DNA of 57,837 bases from Eubacterium sp. (GTDB taxonomy: Bacteria; Bacillota; Clostridia; Oscillospirales; Acutalibacteraceae), in NCBI GenBank assembly GCA_022511205.1, contig JAFLRY010000007.1:1-57837 (forward strand). The letters run 5' to 3'. Below the pieces are notes generated by a model. The model searched no databases and was not told where the DNA came from. It saw only the letters and a list, made by a program, of their open reading frames with translations. The position numbers and the translations under genes are program-made. Shown one piece after another: positions 49,225 through 57,803 of this stretch. Each line of letters starts with the position of its first letter. Positions within the stretch are counted from its first letter, which is position 1.

Positions 49225-50886
49225 TTAAAACGTAACTATAATATCGTCTGCCGAGCCGCCGGGCGGGATCATCGGAAGAACGTTTGAATCGGGCGAAATG
49301 CGGCAATCGATAACCACAGGACCGCCGTATTCAACCGCTTCCTTGATAACGGCGTCTATCTCGTCATTGGTGTTGATACGAAGTCCTTTCACTCCGAACG
49401 CCTCCGCTACCTTAACGAAATCCGTTCTTCTGTTGGGATCGGTATCAGCAAAGCGATTGCCGTAAAACAGCTTCTGCCACTGGCGAACCATACCAAGCAC
49501 CTTGTTGTTCATAATGATCATCACTACGGGAATGTTGTAGGAAGCCATAGTCGCAAGCTCGTTGAGGTTCATATGGAAGCCGCCGTCGCCGGCGAACATA
49601 ACTACTTTTCTATCGGGTCTGCCGTAAGCCGCGCCCATAGCCGCGCCCATGGAATAGCCCATGGTGCCAAGTCCGCCGCTGGTAAGAAGCGTGCGTGGCA
49701 TCTTATATTTATAGAACTGCGCAGCCCAAAGCTGATGCTGACCAACGTCGGTTACGATGATCGTGTCGTCGGGAGTATTTCTGTCTACCGCCTCGATGAC
49801 CTTTTGGGGATTCACGTAATCCTCGATCTGATTCTGAATAAAGGGTCTCTTCCAGCCGTTTATCTCCTCTCTCCACTCAGCATGGGACTGCTTTTCAATA
49901 CTCTCTGTGAGTACGGGAAGCACGTCCTTAAGAGAGCCGCGGAGATGATAATGGGAATATACGTTTTTATCCATTTCGGCAGGGTCGATATCAATATGTA
50001 AAACGTCCGCCTTCGGGGCGAATTTCGTGCGGTTGCCGGCTACTCGGTCTGAGAATCTCGCGCCGCAGGTTATAAGCACGTCGCACTGGGAAGCCGCCTT
50101 GTTTGATTCAAATCTTCCGTGCATACCGATAAGACCGGCATAAAGCTCGTGACTGTTATTGAAAGCGCCGAGACCCATAAGTGAAGAAACTACGGGAGCG
50201 TCCAGCTTTTCGGCAAACGCCTTTATCTCCTCGCTGGCGTTGGCTGAGATCGCGCCGCCGCCGAGATATATAAGAGGCTTCTTGCAGCCGTTAAGCAGCT
50301 TGATGGCTCTTTCAATGCAGCTGTTTTTGGGATATACGTTTTCATCGGGCTGCTGCTTCGGGCAGGGATAGTATTCGCACTCCGCCGCTGTGATATCCTT
50401 TGGAATATCAACGAGAACCGGGCCTTTTCTGCCGCTGATGGCAATTCTGAAGGCGTTTCTTATGGTATCGGCAAGCTCCTCAACGTTTCCCACCATAAAG
50501 TTGTGCTTCGTGATCGGCATAGTAATTCCTTTAATATCCACCTCTTGGAATGAATCACGGCCGATAAGCGCCGTGCCTACGTTACAGGTTATGGCGACTA
50601 CCGGGATAGAATCCATATAAGCAGTTGCGATGCCTGTTACCAGATTGGTTGATCCGGGACCGGAAGTGGCAAAGCAAACGCCCACCTTTCCCGTGGCGCG
50701 GCTATAGCCGTCTGCCGCGTGGGAAGCGCCCTGCTCGTGAGCGGTAAGAATATGATTGAAAGTGTCGCCGTATTTATACAGCTCGTCAAATATATTTAGA
50801 ATAGTTCCGCCGGGGTATCCGAACACAGTATCTACACCCTGCTCCTTAAGCACCTCCAGAACGATTTGTGCGCCGTTTAATTTCAT
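49225..50886 (-). CDS. ilvB: Acetolactate synthase large (catalytic) subunit
   Basis: A 553-residue thiamine-diphosphate enzyme, first common step of valine, leucine and isoleucine synthesis. The TPP-activating Glu is in HEQGASHAADGYSRATG. The FAD/TPP-binding middle domain and GDGGFHMNLNELATM with the NN motif (IIMNNKVLGMVRQWQ) are intact. ATG 50886 has GGAGAGG 5 nt upstream; a longer frame start at 50913 lacks a site. It is the first gene of ilvB-ilvN-leuC-leuD. The leader (about 35 nt) has no T-box or peptide attenuator. Confidence 0.97.
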   Translation of the reverse strand: MKLNGAQIVLEVLKEQGVDTVFGYPGGTILNIFDELYKYGDTFNHILTAHEQGASHAADGYSRATGKVGVCFATSGPGSTNLVTGIATAYMDSIPVVAITCNVGTALIGRDSFQEVDIKGITMPITKHNFMVGNVEELADTIRNAFRIAISGRKGPVLVDIPKDITAAECEYYPCPKQQPDENVYPKNSCIERAIKLLNGCKKPLIYLGGGAISANASEEIKAFAEKLDAPVVSSLMGLGAFNNSHELYAGLIGMHGRFESNKAASQCDVLITCGARFSDRVAGNRTKFAPKADVLHIDIDPAEMDKNVYSHYHLRGSLKDVLPVLTESIEKQSHAEWREEINGWKRPFIQNQIEDYVNPQKVIEAVDRNTPDDTIIVTDVGQHQLWAAQFYKYKMPRTLLTSGGLGTMGYSMGAAMGAAYGRPDRKVVMFAGDGGFHMNLNELATMASYNIPVVMIIMNNKVLGMVRQWQKLFYGNRFADTDPNRRTDFVKVAEAFGVKGLRINTNDEIDAVIKEAVEYGGPVVIDCRISPDSNVLPMIPPGGSADDIIVTF

Positions 50887-50931
50887 AGTATCCTCTCCAA
50901 AACTTTTATACACATAAAAAATTTAATATAT

Positions 50932-50960
50932 ATTTTAGTATTTTTGTCTGCAGATGTCAA
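50932..50960 (-). promoter_or_regulatory. Promoter of the ilvB-leu operon
   Basis: Minus strand: -35 TTGACA (50955-50960), 17-bp spacer, -10 TAAAAT (50932-50937). The leader is too short for a T-box. Confidence 0.82.
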
Positions 50961-50993
50961 GTTCAAAAAGCTTTCGGAGTATATATTTTATAC

Positions 50994-51022
50994 TTGTAAA
51001 ATTTAAAGCAATGTTATATACT
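50994..51022 (+). promoter_or_regulatory. Promoter of the metalloprotease-lipoprotein triplet
   Basis: -35 TTGTAA (50994-50999), 17-bp spacer, -10 TATACT (51017-51022), about 30 bp before the first ATG. No further promoter or terminator is seen in the 37-bp and 40-bp gaps between the three paralogs. Confidence 0.65.
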
Positions 51023-51053
51023 AAAATTGGAATAAATTTGAGGAGAGTGTATT

Positions 51054-52625
51054 ATGAAAAAATCAAAATTTTTACTTGCCGTGCTGTTGTCTGTTTCGAT
51101 CGTTTTTCTGAGCGGCTGCGCGAATATTGAAGCATTGTTTGCCGATACAAGCTCCGATTTTTACGAGCTTAAGGCCATTTCCAAAAAAGCCGATATCTAT
51201 GCTTCCGTTGATATCAGCGGGGATAATATTCTTTTCCTTACCGCAAAAGGCTTGAATGATTATGATCTGACCGTTTTTGACGCGGCAACTAATAAAATTA
51301 CCGCTGAGAAAAACATAGAGGGGCTTGATCTTGAATACGTTGCCGGAGCGAAATTCAAAAGCGAAAACGAGATCATCGTTTATGATGAGGGAAGTGAAAA
51401 GGCAGTCACCTTTGATCTCGACTTAAATCAAACGGGAACTGAGGATTACAAATACGTATACTACCGTGATAACGCCCCCGAATCGAGCCTTTTGGACGAT
51501 AATTTTGCTTATGAGGATACCTATGCCTTTACCTATGAGGCGAGCAACTATAATTTGGTATTCTACGATGATTTGGATAAAATCTACGTTTTCAACGGCG
51601 CGAACGAATCCATATATGATTTAAACGGCAAGAAGATGTTTATGGTTGAATATGAGAATTCGGATAACCACGAAGAGGCCAGCGTTAAAAAGATAAACGT
51701 TAAAGATCTTGAAAATAAGCTGTGTATAAACAGTTTTGATCTTGAAAGCGTACCCGCCGGTATTTTCAGCGATATTTTGATAAGTGCGGTCAGTGATAAA
51801 TACGTTTGCTTCGTAAACCGCATTTCAAACGATATTACGGGCGGAGCTATCTCTATTCCTTATATCTGGAAATATACAGAAGCCCCCAAAAACGAAGCCG
51901 CTGATATCAAGATCATGACGGAAGCCGAATTTGAAGCGGAAAACGACAGCATTATCAGCGAGATGAAGAGCAAATACGGCATTGACATAAAATTAAACGA
52001 GCCGACGCAGTTCGGTCATGACGTTGAATGCAACGCAGGCACGCTTCAAATCAACGCCGTGCTTTCCGCTCTTGTTGAATGTCTTGATCTTTTCCCCGAA
52101 AATTTCGTTAAAGAGATATATAAGGATGCTCCCTATTCAGAGGGCTTTCATATTCATATTGTTGATTGGATAGACGGAGCGGACGCTTACGCAAACGATT
52201 TTGCGGATGCGTATGAAATTTGCTTCAGCACCCGTGGTTTCTCCAAAGGTGTTGTTTTCCACGAGCTTATGCACCTTATGGATAACAGAATAATTGCATA
52301 CTATGATGATAAAGGTATGGATTTTCATGATGAATGGTTTAAACTGAATCCCGCCGATTTTGAATACGGCTCTGAAATAGATTTTGATTTTACCGAGGAG
52401 CATTTCGTCAGCTATTATGCTATGACGAATTTTGACGAGGACATTGCCAGCACGTTCCAGGCTATGTATGATGCATATGAGAATGACGGCGATTACAGAT
52501 TTGAGGATTACGAGCACGTTAGAGCGAAGGTAGATTTGATTTGCGAAGCCATACGCAAGGCATTCCCCAGCATGGCAAACGCGGATAAGGTTTGCTGGGA
52601 AAAATACGTTGACTTTATCAAATAG
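51054..52625 (+). CDS. Lipoprotein with C-terminal zinc-metalloprotease domain, paralog 1
   Basis: A 523-residue surface lipoprotein. The signal ends in lipobox LSGC (Cys about residue 22). Residues about 40-290 are repeated beta strands with aromatic/Asp-rich turns (VDISGDNILFLTA, YDLTVFDA, YNLVFYDDLDKIYVFN), suggestive of a beta-propeller. The C-terminal domain (about 330-523) has HELMH at 403-407 and a downstream DEDIASTF whose Glu462 could be the third zinc ligand. Before it lie WFKLNPADFEYGSE and EEHFVSYYAMT. This pattern recalls gluzincins and putative zinc-binding metallopeptidases of Peptidase_Mx1 type. Substrate unknown. First of three tandem copies. Confidence 0.75.
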   Translation: MKKSKFLLAVLLSVSIVFLSGCANIEALFADTSSDFYELKAISKKADIYASVDISGDNILFLTAKGLNDYDLTVFDAATNKITAEKNIEGLDLEYVAGAKFKSENEIIVYDEGSEKAVTFDLDLNQTGTEDYKYVYYRDNAPESSLLDDNFAYEDTYAFTYEASNYNLVFYDDLDKIYVFNGANESIYDLNGKKMFMVEYENSDNHEEASVKKINVKDLENKLCINSFDLESVPAGIFSDILISAVSDKYVCFVNRISNDITGGAISIPYIWKYTEAPKNEAADIKIMTEAEFEAENDSIISEMKSKYGIDIKLNEPTQFGHDVECNAGTLQINAVLSALVECLDLFPENFVKEIYKDAPYSEGFHIHIVDWIDGADAYANDFADAYEICFSTRGFSKGVVFHELMHLMDNRIIAYYDDKGMDFHDEWFKLNPADFEYGSEIDFDFTEEHFVSYYAMTNFDEDIASTFQAMYDAYENDGDYRFEDYEHVRAKVDLICEAIRKAFPSMANADKVCWEKYVDFIK

Positions 52626-52662
52626 AATTCTTATTTCACAGTAAAGTAAAGAGGCGAACTCT

Positions 52663-54234
52663 ATGCGCAAATTAAGACCGATATTAGCTGTCATCGTTGC
52701 GTTATCCATTCTTTTACTTAGCGGATGCGCGGATATTCAGGCGCTTTTTTCTAACACCGATTCCGATTTTTACGAGATAAAAGCAATTTCGGACAAAGCC
52801 GAAATTTACAACTCCATCGATATCAGCGGAGATAATATTTTGCTTCTCACCGCAAGCGGTATAGAAAACTATAAGCTGACCGTTTACGATGCGAAAAACA
52901 ATAAAATAACCGCCGAAGTGATCCTTAACGACTGCCCGCTTGATTTCATTGCAGGCGCTAAATTCAAAAGCGAAAATGAAATAATCGTATATGATGACGG
53001 AAATGACGATGCCGTAATTTATGACCTTGCCTTGAATCAAACAGGAACAACGGAATACGTTAATACCGATAATTACGATTCAGCGCCGGAATCCGGTTTA
53101 CTTAACGATTCCTTTTCGTTTTATGACACCTACGCTTATTTCAATCAGGGAGATAATTGTTATTTCTTATTCTATGATGATCCGGAAAGCGTTTACGTTT
53201 TTGACGGCACAGACGAAACGATTTACTGCGCAGACGGTAAGAATCTGTTTACAGAGGAAGTAACGTATTCCAAGGAGAATGACAGCTCAAGCGCAACGGT
53301 TTACGTTAAGGACGTAGAAAGCGGGCTTTGCGTGAACAAAATGGAGCTTGAAGATATACCTGGCGATTTGTTCAACAATATACTTGCAAGCGCAATCAGC
53401 GATAAATACGTTTGCTTTGCCAACCACGTTTCAAACAATAACACAGGCGGAAGCGAAACCGCTCTTTATCTCTGGAAATATGCCGAGTCGCCGACTAACG
53501 AAAAAATTGAAATAAAATCAATGACTGAGAGCGAGCTGCTTGAGGATAACGAAAGAATGATAAGCGAGCTTCACGGTACATACGGCATAAACGTATATCC
53601 AAATAAAAAGCCTATTACCGGCTATGACGTTGAGCTTGGCGTACCTCCCATCAGGATAAACAACGCTCTTACCCAGCTTAGCGCCTGCCTTGCTCTCTTC
53701 CCCGAGAATTTCATTCAAGAGATATATAAGGATGCGGAATACGTCAATAATTTTAATATTTATATTGTTGACTATATCGACGGCGCAACCGCGTTTGCAA
53801 TTGACTTTTTAGAGGATTACGAGATTTGCTTTGACAGCCGCGGAGGCTTCTCTAAAACCGTTGTTTTTCACGAACTGATGCATCTTATTGATAACAGGAT
53901 AATTACGTATTATGAAGAAAACGGCAAGGATTTTATCAGTGAATGGAAAAAGCTGAATCCCGCTGATTTTGAATACGGATCCGAAGTTGATTATGATAAC
54001 CCCGAGGAGCATTTTGTTAGCTTTTATGCTATGACCACCATTGACGAGGATCTGGCGGACACTTTCCAGACCATGTATGAGGCATATATTTTCGAGGGTG
54101 ACCATAGATTAAAGGATTACGAGCACGTTAAGAAAAAAGCCGTTTTGCTTTGCGAAGCGATACGCGAAGCGTTCCCCAGCATGGCAAACGCAGATGAGGT
54201 TTGCTGGGAGAAATATATTGACTTAAGCAAATAA
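52663..54234 (+). CDS. Lipoprotein with C-terminal zinc-metalloprotease domain, paralog 2
   Basis: 523 residues, same length and layout as its two neighbours. Lipobox LSGC; beta-rich N-terminal region; HELMH at 403-407; putative third ligand in DEDLADTF. The C-terminal domain is the best conserved part (FHELMHLIDNRIITYY, KLNPADFEYGSE, EEHFVSFYAMT), while the middle (about 140-330) differs in sequence and some loops. The motif around the zinc site has one extra Gly (SRGGFSK) compared with copies 1 and 3. It starts 37 bp after copy 1 behind AAAGAGG. The first 85 nt are nearly identical to copy 3, including silent positions. Confidence 0.75.
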   Translation: MRKLRPILAVIVALSILLLSGCADIQALFSNTDSDFYEIKAISDKAEIYNSIDISGDNILLLTASGIENYKLTVYDAKNNKITAEVILNDCPLDFIAGAKFKSENEIIVYDDGNDDAVIYDLALNQTGTTEYVNTDNYDSAPESGLLNDSFSFYDTYAYFNQGDNCYFLFYDDPESVYVFDGTDETIYCADGKNLFTEEVTYSKENDSSSATVYVKDVESGLCVNKMELEDIPGDLFNNILASAISDKYVCFANHVSNNNTGGSETALYLWKYAESPTNEKIEIKSMTESELLEDNERMISELHGTYGINVYPNKKPITGYDVELGVPPIRINNALTQLSACLALFPENFIQEIYKDAEYVNNFNIYIVDYIDGATAFAIDFLEDYEICFDSRGGFSKTVVFHELMHLIDNRIITYYEENGKDFISEWKKLNPADFEYGSEVDYDNPEEHFVSFYAMTTIDEDLADTFQTMYEAYIFEGDHRLKDYEHVKKKAVLLCEAIREAFPSMANADEVCWEKYIDLSK

Positions 54235-54274
54235 ATTTTTTAATATTGATGAAAGGATATAAAGGAGAAATACC

Positions 54275-55843
54275 ATGCGTAAATTAAAACCGATATTAGC
54301 TGTCATCGTTGCGTTATCCATTCTTTTACTTAGCGGTTGCGCAAATATTCAGGCGCTTTTAACAAAAAGCGATTCTGACTTTTATGAGATAAAAGCCCTT
54401 TCCGACATTGCTGAATTGTACTGCTCCGTAGATATCAGCGGAGACAACATTCTGTTTCTTACCGCAAGCGGTTTAGATCCCTACGTGCTTTCCGTTTACG
54501 ACGTTGAGAAAAACAGTATCGTTGCGCAAAAGGATATGGCTGATTCCACCCTTGAGTACATTTCGGGAGCAAAATTCGGCGATAACGACCGTATCCTTGT
54601 TTATGACGAAGGAAATGAAAAGGCAATTACATACGACCTCAGCCTTAATGAAACGGGAACTATAGAGTATCCGTACGTGGACTATCATGATAACGCACCT
54701 GAAGCAAGCTTTTTTAACGACACTTTTGTTTATGAGGAATCATACGCCTATTCCTACGAGGGTGACGACTATTGCTTAGTACTCTACGATGATCTTGAAA
54801 ACGTCTATATTTTTGACAGCACAGACGAATCCATCTATGGAGTTGACGGCAAAAAGCTGCTCACAGTTGAATCAACGTATACCGAAAGCAATGATACATG
54901 GAATACAAAGGTAAACGTTAAGGATATTGAAAACAGTCTCTGTATAAACAGCTTGAATCTTGGAATTACATCATCGGGTATTTTCAATGATTTTTACAAC
55001 TCCGCGATCAGCGATAAATACGTTTGCTTTATAAACCGCATTTATAACGACGTTACAGGCGGATCGATCACTACTCCCTATCTCTGGAAATATACCGAAT
55101 CTCCCTCAAACGAAGCGATAGACATAAAAGCTTTGAATGAGGAAAAAATGCTTGAGGAAAACGAAAAAATTATAGATTCGATCATGGAAAAATACGGCGT
55201 TAACGTGTTTATCAATAAAGAACCGCAGTTCGGCTTTAGCGTTGATCTCACCGCGTCCACTCTTCAAGTACACCACGTTCTTACAAATCTTGAAGAATGC
55301 CTTGATCTCTTCCCCGAAAATTTCGTTAAGGAAGTTTATAAAGACGCGGAATACGTTAACGGGCTTAACATACATATCGTAGAAAATATTGACGGCGCAA
55401 GCGCCTTCGCGAATGACTTTGCAGAGAATTATGAAATCTGCTTCGGTTGCCGCGGATTTAGCAGAAGCGTTGTTTTCCACGAGTTTATGCACTTGATCGA
55501 TAACAGGATCCAAACTTATTACGATGATAATAATATGGATTTTTACGATTTATGGTGGAAGCTCAACCCCGAAGATTTCGAATATGGCTCTGAAACTGAC
55601 TATGAGCCTTACGAGGAGCATTTCATAAGCTATTATGCTATGACTAACGTTGGCGAGGATATGGCGGACACCTTCCAGGCAATGTTTGAAGCTTATGAAA
55701 ACAATGGCGACGAAAGATTTTCGAAATATGAAAACGTCGGCAAAAAGGCGGCTCTCATCTGCGAAGCGATCCGCAGAGCTTTCCCCTGTATGGCAACTTC
55801 TAAAGAAGCATGTTGGGAGAAATACATAGATCTTAATAAATAA
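54275..55843 (+). CDS. Lipoprotein with C-terminal zinc-metalloprotease domain, paralog 3
   Basis: 522 residues, same architecture. The zinc motif is HEFMH (402-406), where copies 1 and 2 have HELMH; the putative third ligand is in GEDMADTF. The middle insert resembles copy 1 more than copy 2 (YTESPSNEAIDIKAL, FPENFVKEVYKDAEYVNG). It starts 40 bp after copy 2 with AAAGGAGAAATACC. ychF begins 43 bp after its stop with no terminator between, so the message may continue. Cys residues near CFGCRGFSR are specific to this copy and could affect folding. Confidence 0.75.
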   Translation: MRKLKPILAVIVALSILLLSGCANIQALLTKSDSDFYEIKALSDIAELYCSVDISGDNILFLTASGLDPYVLSVYDVEKNSIVAQKDMADSTLEYISGAKFGDNDRILVYDEGNEKAITYDLSLNETGTIEYPYVDYHDNAPEASFFNDTFVYEESYAYSYEGDDYCLVLYDDLENVYIFDSTDESIYGVDGKKLLTVESTYTESNDTWNTKVNVKDIENSLCINSLNLGITSSGIFNDFYNSAISDKYVCFINRIYNDVTGGSITTPYLWKYTESPSNEAIDIKALNEEKMLEENEKIIDSIMEKYGVNVFINKEPQFGFSVDLTASTLQVHHVLTNLEECLDLFPENFVKEVYKDAEYVNGLNIHIVENIDGASAFANDFAENYEICFGCRGFSRSVVFHEFMHLIDNRIQTYYDDNNMDFYDLWWKLNPEDFEYGSETDYEPYEEHFISYYAMTNVGEDMADTFQAMFEAYENNGDERFSKYENVGKKAALICEAIRRAFPCMATSKEACWEKYIDLNK

Positions 55844-55886
55844 TCATAAATCATTGCCGCAAGGCAGAACGGAGAAATAAAAACAT

Positions 55887-56981
55887 ATGAAATTAGGAAT
55901 CGTAGGACTTCCAAACGTAGGAAAAAGCACGCTTTTTAACGCGATAACAAACGCGGGCGCACAGAGCGCAAACTACCCTTTTTGCACTATTGAGCCAAAC
56001 GTGGGTATGGTTTCCGTGCCTGATGAAAGGCTCGATAAACTTGCAGAAATGTATCAGCCCGATAAATTTACGCCTGCCACCATTGAATTCGTAGACATAG
56101 CAGGTCTCGTTAAGGGCGCTTCCAAGGGAGAAGGCTTGGGAAACAAGTTCCTCAGCCACATCCGCGAGGTAGACGCTGTTATCCACGTTGTAAGATGCTT
56201 TGAAAACGACGATATCACCCATGTTGACGGTTCGATAGACCCCGCCCGAGACATTGAAACAATAAATCTTGAGCTTGTGCTTGCCGACCTTGATATACTC
56301 TCACGGCGTATCGACAACAAGAAAAAAGCCCTTAAGGGCGACAAAACCATTGCCGCAGAGGTTGAATTCCTCGAAAGGCTTTACGGCGAAATGGAGGAAG
56401 GCAAAACCGCGAGATCTGTTGAGATTTCCGAGGACGAGCAGGAATTCCTAAAAGAGGTTTCCCTGCTTACGATCAAGCCGGTTATCTACGCCTGCAATAT
56501 GAGCGAGGATGATTTCGCAAACGGCATAGACAGCAACAAAAATTTCAATATCGTTAAGGAAATCGCCGCTGAGGAAGGCGCTGAGACGCTTCCCATCTGC
56601 GCAGAAATGGAAGCGGAGATCGCAACGCTGGAGGAAGAGGAAAAGGAAATTTTCCTTGCCGATATGGGGCTTGAGAAAAGCGGACTTGACAGGCTTATCA
56701 AAAAGAGCTACCACCTGCTCGGTCTTATTTCCTACCTCACTGCGGGCAAAAAGGAAGTCAGAGCGTGGACGATCCGTGAGGGCACAAAGGCTCCTCAGGC
56801 AGCAGGAAAGATCCACTCCGATTTTGAGCGCGGCTTTATAAGAGCGGAGATCGTACCCTTTGATGAGCTTGCCAAAAACGGAAGCCTCACCGCTTGCCGC
56901 GATAAGGGGCTTATCAGAAGCGAAGGCAAGGAATACGTTATGAAGGACGGAGACGTTGTTGAATTCCGCTTCAACGTATAA
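55887..56981 (+). CDS. ychF: Ribosome-associated ATPase YchF/OLA1
   Basis: A 364-residue Obg-family NTPase that prefers ATP. The P-loop is GLPNVGKST; switch regions include FVDIAGLVKGASKGEGLGN. The nucleotide-specificity motif is YACNMSED in place of NKxD. A helical insert (about 130-200) and the C-terminal TGS domain (about 280-364, LISYLTAGKKEVRAW) are present. ATG 55887 follows ACGGAGAAATAAAAACAT. Ordinary and universally conserved. Confidence 0.96.
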   Translation: MKLGIVGLPNVGKSTLFNAITNAGAQSANYPFCTIEPNVGMVSVPDERLDKLAEMYQPDKFTPATIEFVDIAGLVKGASKGEGLGNKFLSHIREVDAVIHVVRCFENDDITHVDGSIDPARDIETINLELVLADLDILSRRIDNKKKALKGDKTIAAEVEFLERLYGEMEEGKTARSVEISEDEQEFLKEVSLLTIKPVIYACNMSEDDFANGIDSNKNFNIVKEIAAEEGAETLPICAEMEAEIATLEEEEKEIFLADMGLEKSGLDRLIKKSYHLLGLISYLTAGKKEVRAWTIREGTKAPQAAGKIHSDFERGFIRAEIVPFDELAKNGSLTACRDKGLIRSEGKEYVMKDGDVVEFRFNV

Positions 56982-57024
56982 TTGATAAAAAAAGTTTTCC
57001 GATATATAACAAGACGGAGAAAAT

Positions 57025-57597
57025 ATGGATCTGCAAAATAAACTGACTGAAGCCGAAATTCTTTCGCTTTCAAAAAACGGAGACAGCGAGGCGCTGAATC
57101 ACATTATCTCAAAATACAGGCCTTGTGTTGAAACGGCGGTTTCAAAAATATCTGATTCTCCGATCGAAAGAGAAGATCTGATTCAGGAGGGTCTGATCGG
57201 GTTACTTGCCGCAATAAGATCATTTGATAATAACCGTGAGACCTCATTTAGCACCTATTGCTACACCTGCATCAACAATTCCCTGCAAACGGCGCTTCGC
57301 AAGGTCAACAGAAAAAAAGACGTTCCGCAGAATATTGTGGTTTCTCTTGACGAGGAATTCATTAATTCAAAGAACACCGCCGTCAGCGCGGAGGAATCCT
57401 TTTTAGCGCAGGAGAGCGTTTCTCGGCTTACTGATTTGCTGGAAAACGAGCTTTCAGAATTTGAAAATAACGTGCTGAGAATGCACATTATCGGTTGCAA
57501 CTATAAGGAGATCGCTGAAAAGCTCGGCAAATCACCTAAAGCAGTTGACAACGCCCTACAGCGCATAAGAAAAAAGCTGAAAATGGCCTCATATTAA
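57025..57597 (+). CDS. SigH-like sigma factor
   Basis: A 190-residue sigma-70 factor with region 2 (EDLIQEGLIGLLAAIRSFDN, FSTYCYTCINNSLQTALRK) and region 4 (NYKEIAEKLGKSPKAVDNAL, followed by QRIRKKLK). The SPKAVDNALQRIRKKL end closely matches sigma-H (Spo0H), which drives early stationary-phase and sporulation genes. It is shorter than Bacillus SigH (about 218), with a reduced linker. ATG 57025 follows ACGGAGAAAAT. It lies 43 bp after ychF. True orthology to sigH is likely but not proven. Confidence 0.85.
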   Translation: MDLQNKLTEAEILSLSKNGDSEALNHIISKYRPCVETAVSKISDSPIEREDLIQEGLIGLLAAIRSFDNNRETSFSTYCYTCINNSLQTALRKVNRKKDVPQNIVVSLDEEFINSKNTAVSAEESFLAQESVSRLTDLLENELSEFENNVLRMHIIGCNYKEIAEKLGKSPKAVDNALQRIRKKLKMASY

Positions 57598-57606
57598 TTA
57601 TGCAAA

Positions 57607-57642
57607 AATAATAAAGCGCACCAATCGGTGCGCTTTATTATT
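57607..57642 (+). terminator. Terminator after the SigH-like gene
   Basis: Perfect 16-bp stem (57607-57622 with 57627-57642), 4-nt loop, ending in TTTATTATTTC. The stem is symmetric and flanked by A-rich and T-rich runs, so it works on both strands. Confidence 0.92.
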
Positions 57643-57671
57643 TCTTGTTTATAAATTGATAAAAATTAATC

Positions 57672-57700
57672 TTGACAACTGATAACCGTTATGCTAATAT
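57672..57700 (+). promoter_or_regulatory. Promoter of tRNA-Ser
   Basis: -35 TTGACA (57672-57677), 17-bp spacer, -10 TAATAT (57695-57700), 15 bp ahead of the mature 5' end. Confidence 0.8.
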
Positions 57701-57714
57701 ATTTGAGCAGATAC

Positions 57715-57802
57715 GGAGAGGTATCGAAGCGGTCATAACGAGGCGGTCTTGAAAACCGTTTGGCCAAAAGCCACATGGGTTCGAATCCCATCCTCTCCGC
57801 CA
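57715..57802 (+). tRNA. tRNA-Ser (anticodon UGA)
   Basis: An 88-nt class II tRNA. Acceptor stem GGAGAGG pairs with CCTCTCC, G discriminator, CCA encoded. The anticodon loop CTTGAAA is closed by CGGT/ACCG, giving anticodon TGA. The long variable arm (TTGGCC...AAAAGCCAC region) and T loop GGGTTCGAATCCC are typical of serine tRNA. Confidence 0.96.
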
Positions 57803-57803
57803 A

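Noticed and set aside
50887-50990. Possible T-box or peptide attenuator for ilvB-leu operon
   Set aside because: Leader of about 35 nt after a clear promoter; no T-box core, no Leu/Val codon run and no terminator hairpin.
55858-55871. TGCC-GCAA-GGCA hairpin between paralog 3 and ychF as a terminator
   Set aside because: Four-bp stem with no T-run; more likely part of the leader before ychF.
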